Shown one piece after another: positions 17,855 to 26,085 of a stretch of DNA of 33,021 nt (positions within the stretch are counted from its first letter, which is position 1; the number at the start of each line of letters is the position of its first letter). Source of the DNA: Gammaproteobacteria bacterium (GTDB lineage Bacteria > Pseudomonadota > Gammaproteobacteria > GCA-2400775). The notes under the pieces were generated by a model. The model saw only the letters and a list, made by a program, of their open reading frames with translations, made no database searches and was not told where the DNA came from. Both the position numbers and the translations under genes were made by a program. Location: contig JAESQP010000156.1 of NCBI GenBank assembly GCA_016765075.1, positions 1 through 33,021 of the forward strand, in the 5' to 3' direction.

Positions 17855-18403
17855 ATGAGCATTGAACAAGAGTCCGGGAACCAAGCCGACAAAGATGCTA
17901 TGGATAAACGCAAGCCGCGCAGCCGTGGCATCTATCTATTACCAAACTTTTTCACCACAGCAGGCTTGTTTGCTGGTTTTTATGCCATAGTTTCTGCCAT
18001 TAATCATCACTTTGAAGCGGCATCGGTGGCAATTTTTGTCGCCATGGTGCTCGATGGTCTTGATGGTCGAGTCGCGCGTTTGACCCATACTCAGAGTGCT
18101 TTTGGTGCCGAATATGACAGCCTGGTTGATATGGTTGCCTTTGGTTTGGCGCCTGCATTAGTTATTTATTTATGGTCCTTGCAATCCTTGGGTAAGGTGG
18201 GTTGGTTGGTTGCTTTCATTTATACGGCTTGTGCTGCGTTGCGATTAGCACGCTTTAATTCGCAAAATGGTGGTACAGAAAAACGTTTTTTTAAAGGTCT
18301 AGCCAGTCCTGCTGCCGCGGCCTTGGTCCAGGGTTTGTTTGGGTCGCTAGTGACTGGCTTGGTGCTGATGTGGCGAGCGAGCCAAGCCGGTTTTTTACGC
18401 TGA
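17855..18403 (+). CDS. pssA: CDP-diacylglycerol-serine O-phosphatidyltransferase, 5' part (interrupted by frameshift)
   Basis: This carries the catalytic half of an integral membrane phosphatidylserine synthase. The CDP-alcohol phosphotransferase signature is complete: DGRVARLTHTQSAFGAEYDS then LVD, i.e. DGx2ARx8Gx3Dx3D. YLLPNFFTTAGLFAGFYAIV begins the first membrane segment and KRFFKGLASPAAAALV the later conserved block. The frame stops at TGA 18401-18403, after GFLR. Homology continues at once in the -1 frame, so the full protein would be about 269 residues, the normal size. The switch point coincides with T TTT TTA (18391-18397). ATG 17855 is chosen; GTG 17843 is possible. It lies 40 bases after the psd-like gene. 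Confidence 0.88.
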   Translation: MSIEQESGNQADKDAMDKRKPRSRGIYLLPNFFTTAGLFAGFYAIVSAINHHFEAASVAIFVAMVLDGLDGRVARLTHTQSAFGAEYDSLVDMVAFGLAPALVIYLWSLQSLGKVGWLVAFIYTACAALRLARFNSQNGGTEKRFFKGLASPAAAALVQGLFGSLVTGLVLMWRASQAGFLR

Positions 18404-18663
18404 TTGGCGTGGTGGTGACCTTATTTGCTGGCTTGCTAATGGTCAGCAATATTCTCTTTCGTAGCTTTAAAGACTTTGATATTAAGGGTCGCGTGCCTTT
18501 TGTTGCCTTGCTTGTTGTGGTGATGGTCTTTGTCCTGGTTTCTATCGACCCGCCAATCGTATTATTCGCTGGATTTTTGATTTATGCCCTATCAGGCCCC
18601 GCAGAGGCGTTGATGCGTAGCCGTTCAAAACGGGAAAATGATGATAATCAAGAAAAAAGCTAA
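18370..18663 (+). CDS. pssA: CDP-diacylglycerol-serine O-phosphatidyltransferase, 3' part (-1 frame)
   Basis: The open frame continues PssA from about base 18397: TLIGVVVTLFAGLLMVSNIL then FRSFKDFDIKGRVPFVALLV, VSIDPPIVLFAGFLIYALSG. These match the family's last three membrane helices, including the conserved SFKDLDLKGRVPF stretch. Residues before 18397 in this frame have no homology, and there is no ribosome site, so this is not an independent gene. Together with the upstream part it forms a complete pssA if a -1 shift occurs or if one T is missing from the assembly. Confidence 0.82.
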   Translation: MASEPSRFFTLIGVVVTLFAGLLMVSNILFRSFKDFDIKGRVPFVALLVVVMVFVLVSIDPPIVLFAGFLIYALSGPAEALMRSRSKRENDDNQEKS

Positions 18664-18679
18664 ACCGATATAGTTCATT

Positions 18680-18743
18680 TAGGGTCTGTTGACGTTTCAT
18701 TTTTATCACTGCAGCGATAAAAATGAAACGTCAACAGACCCTA
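18680..18743. repeat. Perfect 28-bp inverted repeat hairpin between pssA and ydbH
   Basis: TAGGGTCTGTTGACGTTTCA then TTTTTATC (18680-18707) is repeated exactly in inverse order at 18716-18743. The 8-base loop ACTGCAGC contains the palindrome CTGCAG. The element may be bounded by a duplicated TA (TA-GGG ... CCC-TA), as produced by several transposase families. No transposase frame is present. It may be a minimal non-autonomous insertion (paired IS ends), and it would also act as a bidirectional terminator or mRNA barrier. Confidence 0.8.
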
Positions 18744-18783
18744 GTTTTAATCTGATTCATCCTAAGTCTGAAAGGCTCATGGT

Positions 18784-21537
18784 ATGAAATTTCTGTTTAA
18801 AATTATTGTTAAGCTATTTTTCGTTATAGTGTTGCTGGTTGTTATGGCGTATTTCGCGGCACCTTATCTTGTCGAAAATACCCTTTTAAGACAATTAGAG
18901 CGCCAGGGTTTCGAAAGTATTTCTGTCAGTGCCGAGCGACCAAAATGGAATGCGCTCAGGCTAAATTGGCTCAACCTTGCATCACGCCAGGGCACAATAA
19001 AGTGGCGACTTGAAGCGCGCAATGCTAACGTCCAGATAAATTTACTTGCCCTTCTGCGTGGTGATCTACCCGTACTTTCCGTTGAAAAAGCCTATCTTGA
19101 AATAGATAGCCGTAGCCGCAGTGAGGCGGGCACATCGGATGATTTTGAATTAATTGTGCCCGCACAATGGTTAACATTAGTGCCATTGCGATCATTGAAT
19201 ATTGAGAAACTATTCATCAACTGGCATGGCCAGCAGCATAATGCTAAATATGAGGCTGTTGTGTCGGGTTACCGTATCGCTGATCGTATGCAGCTAGAAT
19301 TATTGGTGGTGCGAGAAGATAGCCAGCAAAGGTTAGGCTATAAGGCCGTATCATTCATAACACGTAGCGGTCAGTTTTCATTGTCAGTGACAACTCAAGA
19401 TAAAGATGATGTGCCCTTGTTATTATTTAAAGCACGGCTATCAGATCGTAACGATGCGATTGAAATTAATAAAGCCGAATTAGTTTTTGACCCACTAGGT
19501 TTAAATCAATTTGGCAGAGAGTTACGTTTGTTTGAGCCGATAGAGGTTGAAATATCGGGTCAAGTGACGCTTAAGCCGCATGGCTATATCCATAAAAAAA
19601 TTGTCGCTGGTTCACCGATCAAATATCACTTATCGGGTGATGTCTACGCCAAACTCAATTCTGTTTCTACGCCTTTGTACCCTTACGATACGGCAGCTGA
19701 GCTGCATATGAATTTTGCTATTGATCATGTCAGTACTGCTATCACCATAGATGAAAAATCTAATATAAGAACCGTACTACCCGACGAGCTTTTGGTGTTT
19801 TCTAGGTCATTTCCTCAGTTATTACCCTTTGCGATAGACCAGCCCCTGTCTATACAAATTATTAAGCCGCTGCATTTTCAATCAAATTTGGCGTTGGCAA
19901 AATTAGCTGATTTACAGCAATGGGATATTGAAGGTCTTGTTACAGTAAGCCTGCCATTAATTGATGGACAGCAATGGCAGCTTACCCTTGATTCACCAAG
20001 CGTGACTGTTGACGATGTAATCTCCCTTAATGCACGTTATACGTTGAGCTTGCCATTGGGCCAGTTTGATTTTGCAGACGGTTATGTGGCGCCATCAAAG
20101 CTTGATTTGGCTGGGTTAATCAACGCGCGTAGCCATCAGCTTTCTGTATCAATCAATCAACACTCATCTTGGACTTCACCACGCGTTAAATTCGCTGAGC
20201 ATACGCTGGATGCGCCAAGACTTAGTTTTAGAAAAGAGGCGGTCGTTGATTATGATATTGCGGCACAGCGATGGCAATTTAATAATGTTCAACTTGGCTT
20301 GGTGAGTAACCCGTTGCGTGCAGGTGACTTTATTGTTGCGCCGTCGACGATTGATATCGATATAGAACAGGCTCTGGGCGTGGCTGATAAATGGACTATA
20401 AACGGTCTGTTCGCTGCCGAACTATTGCTTAAAAATATTGCGGCAAATGATGATTTGGCACTTAACCTCAATGCACAATTCAGGGCGGATCAGAATGTTT
20501 TAACAGGCACCCATACGCTTTCATTCGATAAAGAAAACAATGTGATGGGTGGAGAGTTCGCCTATGAGCGGCAAGAGGCAAGCGGCGGCATACATTGGCA
20601 GACAGTTGCTAGCCCGCTCAAAGGCTGGCTTGAGACTTTGCCGGTGCTGCTGCCTTTGTTCGATATGGAAGACCTGCAGTTGCAAGAAGGCATGCTGGAC
20701 GCGAATATTTCATTGTTATTATTGCAAGATAACACCAAAGTAAAAGTTAGCGCTCGCCTCACCGGAGTGGCCGGTAACTATGGCGACATGGTGCTAAATG
20801 GAGGCGCTAGCCGAATCATTATTGATGATTTGTTTGCATTTTCCAGCAAGAAAAAAAGTACTGTTTCGCTTGATCTACTCGATGTTGGATTTCCTGTGAA
20901 GAATATACGTTTTAATGTGCAGCCAACTGTAATAGAACGGGGAACAGAAAAGGGCCTAACAGCGTTTGTCATTAGCGATTTCTCTGCTCGCACACTCGGT
21001 GGGCGTATCGCCTTTAAAAGCTTGCTTTGGCAGCCCAATAAAGAGACGCAGTTTGATGTCACTGTGCAGGGTCTTAACCTGCAAGAGATATTGTCGCTTG
21101 AGCAGCAGCCAGGTTTAAAGGGTTCAGGGTTGATCGATGGTCGCATACCCATTACCTTATCAAACGGGGAGCTCTCTGTCGCAGCAGGTGTTTTGGCAGC
21201 ACGTTCGCCGGGTGGTGTGTTGGCCTATCGTGGTGATGATCTCCAAGCGTTGATTAAAGACAATGAAGGCTTAGAGATAGTAGCTAAGGCGTTAGAAAAT
21301 TTTCGTTATGACAAGCTTAGCGCGGTGGTGAACTACCAACCCAGTGGTGACATGGTGCTGCAATTATCGATTGTTGGCCACAATCCTGAATTTGAAAATG
21401 GTCGCCAAATCAAACTGAATGTAAATATTGAAGAAAACGTGAAGTCTTTGTTGCAAAGTTTACAACTTGCCGACGACTTAACTGATAAAATTGACCAACG
21501 TGTTCAGCAAGGGTTAAAGCAGCATGTTGATAATTAA
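18784..21537 (+). CDS. ydbH: YdbH-like AsmA-family intermembrane lipid transport protein
   Basis: The 917-residue protein has a single N-terminal membrane anchor (about 5-27, FKIIVKLFFVIVLLVVMAYF). A very long periplasmic region rich in amphipathic beta strands follows, as in the AsmA-like clan. E. coli YdbH has 879 residues. The C-terminal part (SGLIDGRIPITLSNGELSVA, then ALENFRYDKLSAVVNYQPSG and DMVLQLSIVGHNP) matches the YdbH/dicarboxylate-transport-domain pattern. YdbH, TamB and YhdP are proposed bridges carrying phospholipids from inner to outer membrane. The next genes ynbE and ydbL are its known partners, in the same order as in E. coli. The perfect hairpin at 18680-18743 isolates it from pssA. 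Confidence 0.9.
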   Translation: MKFLFKIIVKLFFVIVLLVVMAYFAAPYLVENTLLRQLERQGFESISVSAERPKWNALRLNWLNLASRQGTIKWRLEARNANVQINLLALLRGDLPVLSVEKAYLEIDSRSRSEAGTSDDFELIVPAQWLTLVPLRSLNIEKLFINWHGQQHNAKYEAVVSGYRIADRMQLELLVVREDSQQRLGYKAVSFITRSGQFSLSVTTQDKDDVPLLLFKARLSDRNDAIEINKAELVFDPLGLNQFGRELRLFEPIEVEISGQVTLKPHGYIHKKIVAGSPIKYHLSGDVYAKLNSVSTPLYPYDTAAELHMNFAIDHVSTAITIDEKSNIRTVLPDELLVFSRSFPQLLPFAIDQPLSIQIIKPLHFQSNLALAKLADLQQWDIEGLVTVSLPLIDGQQWQLTLDSPSVTVDDVISLNARYTLSLPLGQFDFADGYVAPSKLDLAGLINARSHQLSVSINQHSSWTSPRVKFAEHTLDAPRLSFRKEAVVDYDIAAQRWQFNNVQLGLVSNPLRAGDFIVAPSTIDIDIEQALGVADKWTINGLFAAELLLKNIAANDDLALNLNAQFRADQNVLTGTHTLSFDKENNVMGGEFAYERQEASGGIHWQTVASPLKGWLETLPVLLPLFDMEDLQLQEGMLDANISLLLLQDNTKVKVSARLTGVAGNYGDMVLNGGASRIIIDDLFAFSSKKKSTVSLDLLDVGFPVKNIRFNVQPTVIERGTEKGLTAFVISDFSARTLGGRIAFKSLLWQPNKETQFDVTVQGLNLQEILSLEQQPGLKGSGLIDGRIPITLSNGELSVAAGVLAARSPGGVLAYRGDDLQALIKDNEGLEIVAKALENFRYDKLSAVVNYQPSGDMVLQLSIVGHNPEFENGRQIKLNVNIEENVKSLLQSLQLADDLTDKIDQRVQQGLKQHVDN

Positions 21538-21594
21538 CGAAGGATTTTTTGACACTGGCTCTTGTTATAAATAAGGAGCTTAGGTAAAAATACA

Positions 21595-21804
21595 ATGCTA
21601 GCCAATTTGAATCACAGTTTACAGCGCATATTATTATCTGCCATTGTACTCACTTTTGTAGCCGCTTGTGCGCCAACGATAAAGGTGCAGGCGCCAGATG
21701 AGCCGATCACTATTAATTTGAATGTCAAAATTGAACACGAAATTCGTGTCAAAGTAGAAAAAGACATTGATGATTTATTCTCAGAAGAAGGAGGGTTGTT
21801 CTAA
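21595..21804 (+). CDS. ynbE: YnbE-like outer membrane lipoprotein
   Basis: The 69-residue lipoprotein has a signal with lipobox VAAC (Cys25). The conserved YnbE body is EPITINLNVKIEHEIRVKVE then KDIDDLF, nearly the same as in E. coli (EPITINMNVKIEHEI). YnbE sits in the outer membrane and is thought to extend the YdbH beta groove. Its stop overlaps the ydbL start (TAATG). Confidence 0.92.
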   Translation: MLANLNHSLQRILLSAIVLTFVAACAPTIKVQAPDEPITINLNVKIEHEIRVKVEKDIDDLFSEEGGLF

Positions 21805-22187
21805 TGATGAATACTCTCAAAACTGCCACTTATCCTCTTGTTTATTCAATGCGTTCAATGCGTCGCTATTGCCGGTTTACGGCGCTAATCGTGGCAATGT
21901 TATTACCACTCTCTGCATTCGCACTAGGCTTACAAGAAGCTAAGTCACAACTGCTGGTCGGTGAAAGTGTGACGGGTTATATCGGTGTGGTAAAAGCCAA
22001 TGCAGGTGTTGTTGCGTTGGCGAATGACATCAATGCCAAGCGTAAAGCGAGCTACCAAAAAATTGCTAAACGCAACGGTACCAGTCTTGCCGCTGTCGAA
22101 CAATTAGCAGCGAAAAAAGCGATTGCAAAGACGGTAAACGGACAAATGGTTCAGCGATCACTAGGCGGCGCCTGGCTGCGCAAATAG
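21804..22187 (+). CDS. ydbL: YdbL-like periplasmic protein (DUF1318)
   Basis: The 127-residue protein has a signal sequence ending near PLSAFA. The DUF1318 body has LQEAKSQLLVGESVTGYIGV, ALANDINAKRKASYQKIA and the C terminus GGAWLRK, as in E. coli YdbL. In that system YdbL modulates YdbH-YnbE assembly. A good GGAGG (21790-21794) precedes the ATG, which overlaps the ynbE stop; a second ATG at 21807 is equally possible. The N terminus is longer than usual, so a start at M16 or M19 might be the real one. Confidence 0.88.
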   Translation: MMNTLKTATYPLVYSMRSMRRYCRFTALIVAMLLPLSAFALGLQEAKSQLLVGESVTGYIGVVKANAGVVALANDINAKRKASYQKIAKRNGTSLAAVEQLAAKKAIAKTVNGQMVQRSLGGAWLRK

Positions 22188-22220
22188 TCAATACGCTAAC
22201 ACTCTAAAGGAGAAAAAATA

Positions 22221-22703
22221 ATGATTTCCCTGGAAAAGATTGAGCCAAACAATTGGGTAAAACTGTGTGTTGTATTAGTGTTAGTGCTTATGGCAAGCGC
22301 TTGTGCGTCGAGTAAATCCGGCAAGGTTTACTCACGTGGCGAGACACAGCATGTTCAGACCGTTGAAGTGGGTACTGTCATTGCGGTTGAAAATGTGCTG
22401 ATCGAAGGCACTAAAACACCAATTGGTGCCGCAGCAGGTACCGTTGTTGGTGGTGTCATCGGCGCGGGTTCGGCCGATAGCTCAGGTGATCGCGTACGAG
22501 GTGTAATTGGCGCAGTGGTCGGTGGTGTTGTTGGCGCTGCTGCAGAAGAAGGCTTTACCCGTCGCAAAGGCCAGGAAATCACCATTGAGCTTGATAATGG
22601 TGAGGTGATATCGATCGTGCAAGAGGCCGATCAAAAAATTGCCATCAACGATACTGTACGTATTCTGACCCAGCCTAACGGCACCAAGCGCGTTACGCGT
22701 TAA
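22221..22703 (+). CDS. Glycine-zipper lipoprotein, SlyB/17-kDa antigen-like
   Basis: The 160-residue protein begins with a hydrophobic signal and lipobox-like MASAC (Cys28; Ala at -3 is slightly atypical). A Gly-zipper double segment follows at about 66-112 (TPIGAAAGTVVGGVIGAGSA and RGVIGAVVGGVVGAAAEE). The C-terminal beta-rich tail has ITIELDNGEVISIVQE. This is the arrangement of SlyB and Rickettsia 17-kDa antigens, outer membrane lipoproteins linked to envelope stability. AAAGGAG stands 8 bases before the ATG. It lies 33 bases after ydbL and ends at a terminator. The name slyB is likely but not certain. Confidence 0.8.
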   Translation: MISLEKIEPNNWVKLCVVLVLVLMASACASSKSGKVYSRGETQHVQTVEVGTVIAVENVLIEGTKTPIGAAAGTVVGGVIGAGSADSSGDRVRGVIGAVVGGVVGAAAEEGFTRRKGQEITIELDNGEVISIVQEADQKIAINDTVRILTQPNGTKRVTR

Positions 22704-22711
22704 ATGAAAAG

Positions 22712-22752
22712 GGTCTAATATAGGTTAGACCTTGGGTCGAAGAAACCCTTTT
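22712..22752 (+). terminator. Terminator region after the glycine-zipper gene
   Basis: GGTCTAA (22712-22718) pairs with TTAGACC (22725-22731). A second stem GGGT/ACCC (22734-22737 and about 22745-22748) runs into TTTT. It lies between this gene and the oppositely oriented M48 gene. Confidence 0.5.
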
Positions 22753-22785
22753 GGGGTGTATTGACACTACGTAGATTGGCCATTG

Positions 22786-24699
22786 CTAATAAGGTTGCCG
22801 ACCGGGCCTGCTTACCAATGGCATAGGGCAGCTCAAACAAGCCGAAATAACGCGCAGCAAATCCCAAGCCATCACCGTTACTTGATTATCATAGCCAATG
22901 CAGGTAGCACAGGCGGCAAGAAACTGCTGTTTTAGCAGTGGCACCAAGTGTTCCAATTGTGCCAGCGCAGCGTTGGTTGCATTAAGATTTAAATCGTCTT
23001 GGTGTGTACGCTGGCCTACTTTGATGGTCAGTGGCTTTAAACCACTGTAAAACGCCTGATCACGTTGCTCTTCGTCGTTATGACTGACATTGGCTAGTAA
23101 AGACAACACATTTAAGCAAGCGCCCTCTACTTGGTGCAAACTGTGATAGCTGCGGCGGTGTTTTTTCGTCTCTGCCTTTTTCGTAAATTGCGGGTCGAGA
23201 AAATGACAAAGCAGACGATAATGCAGCCACTCCATATGATCTGAAATCGCGTCAGCCATAATAAACTGCGTTAACAACCATTTAAGTTGTTGGTATTGTT
23301 GCGCTGATTGACGTTTTAATGCCGGAATGGCGATCTCAATCAATGGCAATATCTCAGTGGCATGTAATGTATCAACAAACGGTTTTAAACGTAGGACTTC
23401 TTGTGCCATTGCCGGGCTGTCTGCCAGATAGCCCAATTGTTGCGTTTGAATCGCTGGTTTTGTATCAAGTCGCAAGGCCAGCATCAGTGCATAGGCCGTA
23501 GCCGGGTTTTGTGCGGCCTGGTAAAGCGGTGAGGGCAGTGATTTAATCAAAGCGCCAGCAATCGCCATCATTACCGGATCAAGCATGCCAATAACTTTTA
23601 ACGAGTCAGGCAGGCTATCGATAATGCTGGAGCCGCTAGCGGTAGGCTCTTCTGCTGTTGGTGTGTTTGATGCTAATGGTTTACCAGTTAAGTATTGGCC
23701 ATCCCAATAACGATCAAGACGTGTAATACGTTCATTGATGGGAGGGTGTGTAGCGAAAAAATCAAAACTCCGCACCGAAGATACATCGCCAAAGAACATA
23801 TGGCTAAATTCTTCAACACCATGACTGCGTACACCGCTACCAACACCCGAGCCAATCACCTTTAGCGCATCAGCAATGCCATCCGGATTGCGCGTGTATT
23901 GCACAGCAGAGGCATCCGCCAAAAATTCACGTTGTCTTGACACTGCCGACTTGATTAAATTACCAAAAAGAGTACCGATGGCACCTATTAAGACCAAGCT
24001 TGCACCTGCCCCTAAAGCAAAGACCGCCGTACTACCAAAATTGTTGCTGCGGCGAGTACGACTCATACCACCGACCAATGCTCGACCCGATAAACCAATA
24101 AAAATAATACCTGACAGCACAGTAATTAAATTCAAATTAAGGCGCATATCACCATGCAGAATATGGCTAAATTCATGGGCGATAACGCCTTGTAGTTGAT
24201 CACGCGTCAGTCGTTGTAGCGCGCCACGCGTAATGCCTAACACCGCATCACTATCAGAGTGACCTGCGGCAAAGGCATTGATCGTTGTTTCATCCAGCAC
24301 ATAAACCGGTGGCACAGGCATGCCCGCAGCGATGGCCATTTCTTCTACAATATTCAATAATTGACGTTCGTCAGGGTCTTGCGTGTCAGAGTAAACAGGC
24401 GTGCCGCCTAAGCGCTCAGCAATGGTATAGCCACCTTGTCCCAGTTGAGAACGCTTATAGATAATGACACAGCCAACAATGATACTCATGACAAGCGCCG
24501 TTTTTAACAGCAATGGCCAGTTAAGATAATCTGCGGCTGACAGTGCTGTTCCAGTGTTGCCCCAAACAGCAAAGCCCCAAAGACTGCTTGCCACCACGAG
24601 AGTGGTTAAGCCAATAATCAGTATCACAGCAACAACAAACAGTGCGACGAGCTGCCCTGTTTTTTTGCGCGCTTGCTCTTGTTGTTGAAAAAAATTCAT
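22786..24699 (-). CDS. M48 family membrane metallopeptidase (HtpX-like) with a long C-terminal extension
   Basis: The 637-residue protein has two N-terminal membrane helices (about 18-40 and 60-82). The zinc motif HEFSH (H175, E176, H179) lies within GVIAHEFSHILHGD. Two further membrane segments follow, then REFLADASAV, which supplies the third ligand E258. FATHPPINERITRLDRY closes the M48 domain near residue 330. The remaining 300 residues are helical without recognised motifs (KSLPSPLYQAAQNPATAYAL, QLGYLADSPAMAQEVLRLKP). HtpX itself has about 290 residues, so this is a larger relative. M48B peptidases degrade misfolded membrane proteins. It is the second gene of a lemA operon, a common pair. 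Confidence 0.88.
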   Translation of the reverse strand: MNFFQQQEQARKKTGQLVALFVVAVILIIGLTTLVVASSLWGFAVWGNTGTALSAADYLNWPLLLKTALVMSIIVGCVIIYKRSQLGQGGYTIAERLGGTPVYSDTQDPDERQLLNIVEEMAIAAGMPVPPVYVLDETTINAFAAGHSDSDAVLGITRGALQRLTRDQLQGVIAHEFSHILHGDMRLNLNLITVLSGIIFIGLSGRALVGGMSRTRRSNNFGSTAVFALGAGASLVLIGAIGTLFGNLIKSAVSRQREFLADASAVQYTRNPDGIADALKVIGSGVGSGVRSHGVEEFSHMFFGDVSSVRSFDFFATHPPINERITRLDRYWDGQYLTGKPLASNTPTAEEPTASGSSIIDSLPDSLKVIGMLDPVMMAIAGALIKSLPSPLYQAAQNPATAYALMLALRLDTKPAIQTQQLGYLADSPAMAQEVLRLKPFVDTLHATEILPLIEIAIPALKRQSAQQYQQLKWLLTQFIMADAISDHMEWLHYRLLCHFLDPQFTKKAETKKHRRSYHSLHQVEGACLNVLSLLANVSHNDEEQRDQAFYSGLKPLTIKVGQRTHQDDLNLNATNAALAQLEHLVPLLKQQFLAACATCIGYDNQVTVMAWDLLRVISACLSCPMPLVSRPGRQPY

Positions 24700-24728
24700 G
24701 TAATTAGAATGTTCAATTATTTAAGGAG

Positions 24729-24751
24729 CCTTCTCCCATTGAGGGGGAAGG
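24729..24751. repeat. REP-like hairpin between lemA and the M48 gene
   Basis: CCTTCTCCC (24729-24737) and GGGGGAAGG (24743-24751) form a stem with one G-T pair and loop ATTGA. CCTTCTCCC...GGGAGAAGG hairpins are common intergenic repeats in proteobacteria. Here it may adjust relative expression of the two genes. Confidence 0.5.
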
Positions 24752-24782
24752 TTAGGATAAGAGGTCGTTATTTTAGGTTGTT

Positions 24783-25379
24783 CTAAAACGAAACCTTAGG
24801 CGCTTCTTGAATAGCTTCACTATCTGGCATTACCAATAACGTTGCATCGGTGGGATGACCAAAAGTCGTCGCCAGGAAAACAGGTGGAAAACTCTGACGG
24901 TATTCATTATAAGCCGTGACTGCATCATTAAAGGCCTGGCGTGAAAAAGCCACTTTATTTTCAGTGGTCGTTAGTTCTTCAGACAACTGCATCATATTTT
25001 CATTGGCCTTAATGTCCGGGTAGGCCTCAACCAATAAATTAAATTTACCCATCGACGCATTCAGATTACTTTCCGCCTTAGCCAAATCATTCATCGCCAC
25101 CTCGCTACCTGGATTAGCGCGTGCTGCATCCAGCATAGCACTAGCACCATTACGTGCAGCCACGACTGATTCAAGCGTTTCACGCTCATGCTTCATATAA
25201 CCCTTGGCAGTTTCAATTAAATTCGGAATTAAGTCATAACGGCGTTTAAGTTGTACTTCAATTTGAGCAAAGGCATTTTCAAAACGATTTTTCAGACTGA
25301 CTAAACGGTTATAAATACCAATGACATACAGCACTAAAGCAACAATCAGCACCAGTACGATAATGAATGAATATTCCAT
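24783..25379 (-). CDS. lemA: LemA family membrane protein
   Basis: The 198-residue protein has one N-terminal membrane helix (about 4-22). The LemA helical domain follows: YNRLVSLKNRFENAFAQIEV, QLKRRYDLIPNLIETAKGYM, then AYPDIKANENMMQLSEELTT and VAFSRQAFNDAVTAYNEYRQ. The function is uncertain; LemA proteins are regularly paired with M48 peptidases or TPM-domain proteins and may act in envelope stress. A strong GGAGGG precedes the ATG. It is the first gene of the operon with the M48 peptidase. Confidence 0.93.
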   Translation of the reverse strand: MEYSFIIVLVLIVALVLYVIGIYNRLVSLKNRFENAFAQIEVQLKRRYDLIPNLIETAKGYMKHERETLESVVAARNGASAMLDAARANPGSEVAMNDLAKAESNLNASMGKFNLLVEAYPDIKANENMMQLSEELTTTENKVAFSRQAFNDAVTAYNEYRQSFPPVFLATTFGHPTDATLLVMPDSEAIQEAPKVSF

Positions 25380-25601
25380 AAAGTCCCTCCCCTTTATTTA
25401 TGTTGTAGCAAGTGTATTGGAATTTTTATGTCTGTTTTGAGAAATATGGTTGCTTGTTATCGCTATTCAAGCCATGAATTATTATAAGTTATTGATATTT
25501 ATGTTTATTCACAGAAATTATTGCTCTGTAATCTGTTCACTCATTATATCCCACTAAAATATTAGCAGACAGTTTGCTTGCAATTTTGTCAGATATATCC
25601 T

Positions 25602-25618
25602 GATAGACATTGTCTATC
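25602..25618. repeat. 17-bp perfect palindrome near the IS remnant
   Basis: GATAGACA T TGTCTATC is an exact inverted repeat with one central base. A second small hairpin GTTTCA/TGAAAC follows at 25621-25642. It lies just outside the truncated end of the IS3-type remnant. The gene-free stretch 25380-25654 otherwise shows only AT-rich sequence, presumably holding the lemA promoter. Confidence 0.4.
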
Positions 25619-25654
25619 GAGTTTCATATAATTCCGTGAAACAATAGGGCGGAT

Positions 25655-25810
25655 TCAAGCCATAAGTGCATTTTCATCACTCAATATCGGTTGATACCGA
25701 TAACAGGTTTCACTGATAGAAAATACGTTGCACACAACACGAATGCTTGCTGAATATTCATCTTTGGCTCGTTGGGTCATCTCTTTGCGTCGAGATAGCT
25801 TTACCACTTC
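25655..25810 (-). pseudogene. IS3-type transposase orfB fragment
   Basis: The -1 frame relative to orfA reads VEVVKLSRRKEMTQRAKDEY then SASIRVVCNVFSISETCYRY and QPILSDENALMA before TGA. SRRxEMxxRA and FxISETCYRYQPxLSDENAL are typical of the start of IS3-family OrfB (HTH_21 region). The integrase domain is absent. Confidence 0.7.
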
Positions 25811-26085
25811 TACGTGCCCTCGGGGTATTTTTCGATGGCCTCGCGGGCGATTTCACACTTTAGTTTCTCTTCTGCGTACATCTTTTTAAGGCGCCGATTT
25901 TCATCTTCTAATTCCTTCATGCGTTTCATTAGTGACGCATCCATACCGCCGAATTTAGATCGCCACTGGTAAAAACACGCACTGCTCATGCCGTGCTCGC
26001 GACATAAATCAGGCACTGATACGCCAGATTCATTCTGCTTTAAGATCGCTAGTATCTGACTGTTTGTTCGTCTTGGTTTTTTCAT
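25810..26085 (-). CDS. IS3-family transposase OrfA (element remnant)
   Basis: The 91-residue protein has a helix-turn-helix of the HTH_8 type (TNSQILAILKQNESGVSVPD, then LCREHGMSSACFYQWRSKFG). The leucine-zipper-like segment is LKRMKELEDENRRLKKMYAEE-like (here MKRMKELEDENRRLKKMYAE). OrfA normally shifts to OrfB near its end; orfB here is truncated, so no transposase can be made. A GGAG-type leader (AGCAGGAG) precedes the ATG. It would bind IS ends but has no autonomous activity. Confidence 0.8.
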   Translation of the reverse strand: MKKPRRTNSQILAILKQNESGVSVPDLCREHGMSSACFYQWRSKFGGMDASLMKRMKELEDENRRLKKMYAEEKLKCEIAREAIEKYPEGT

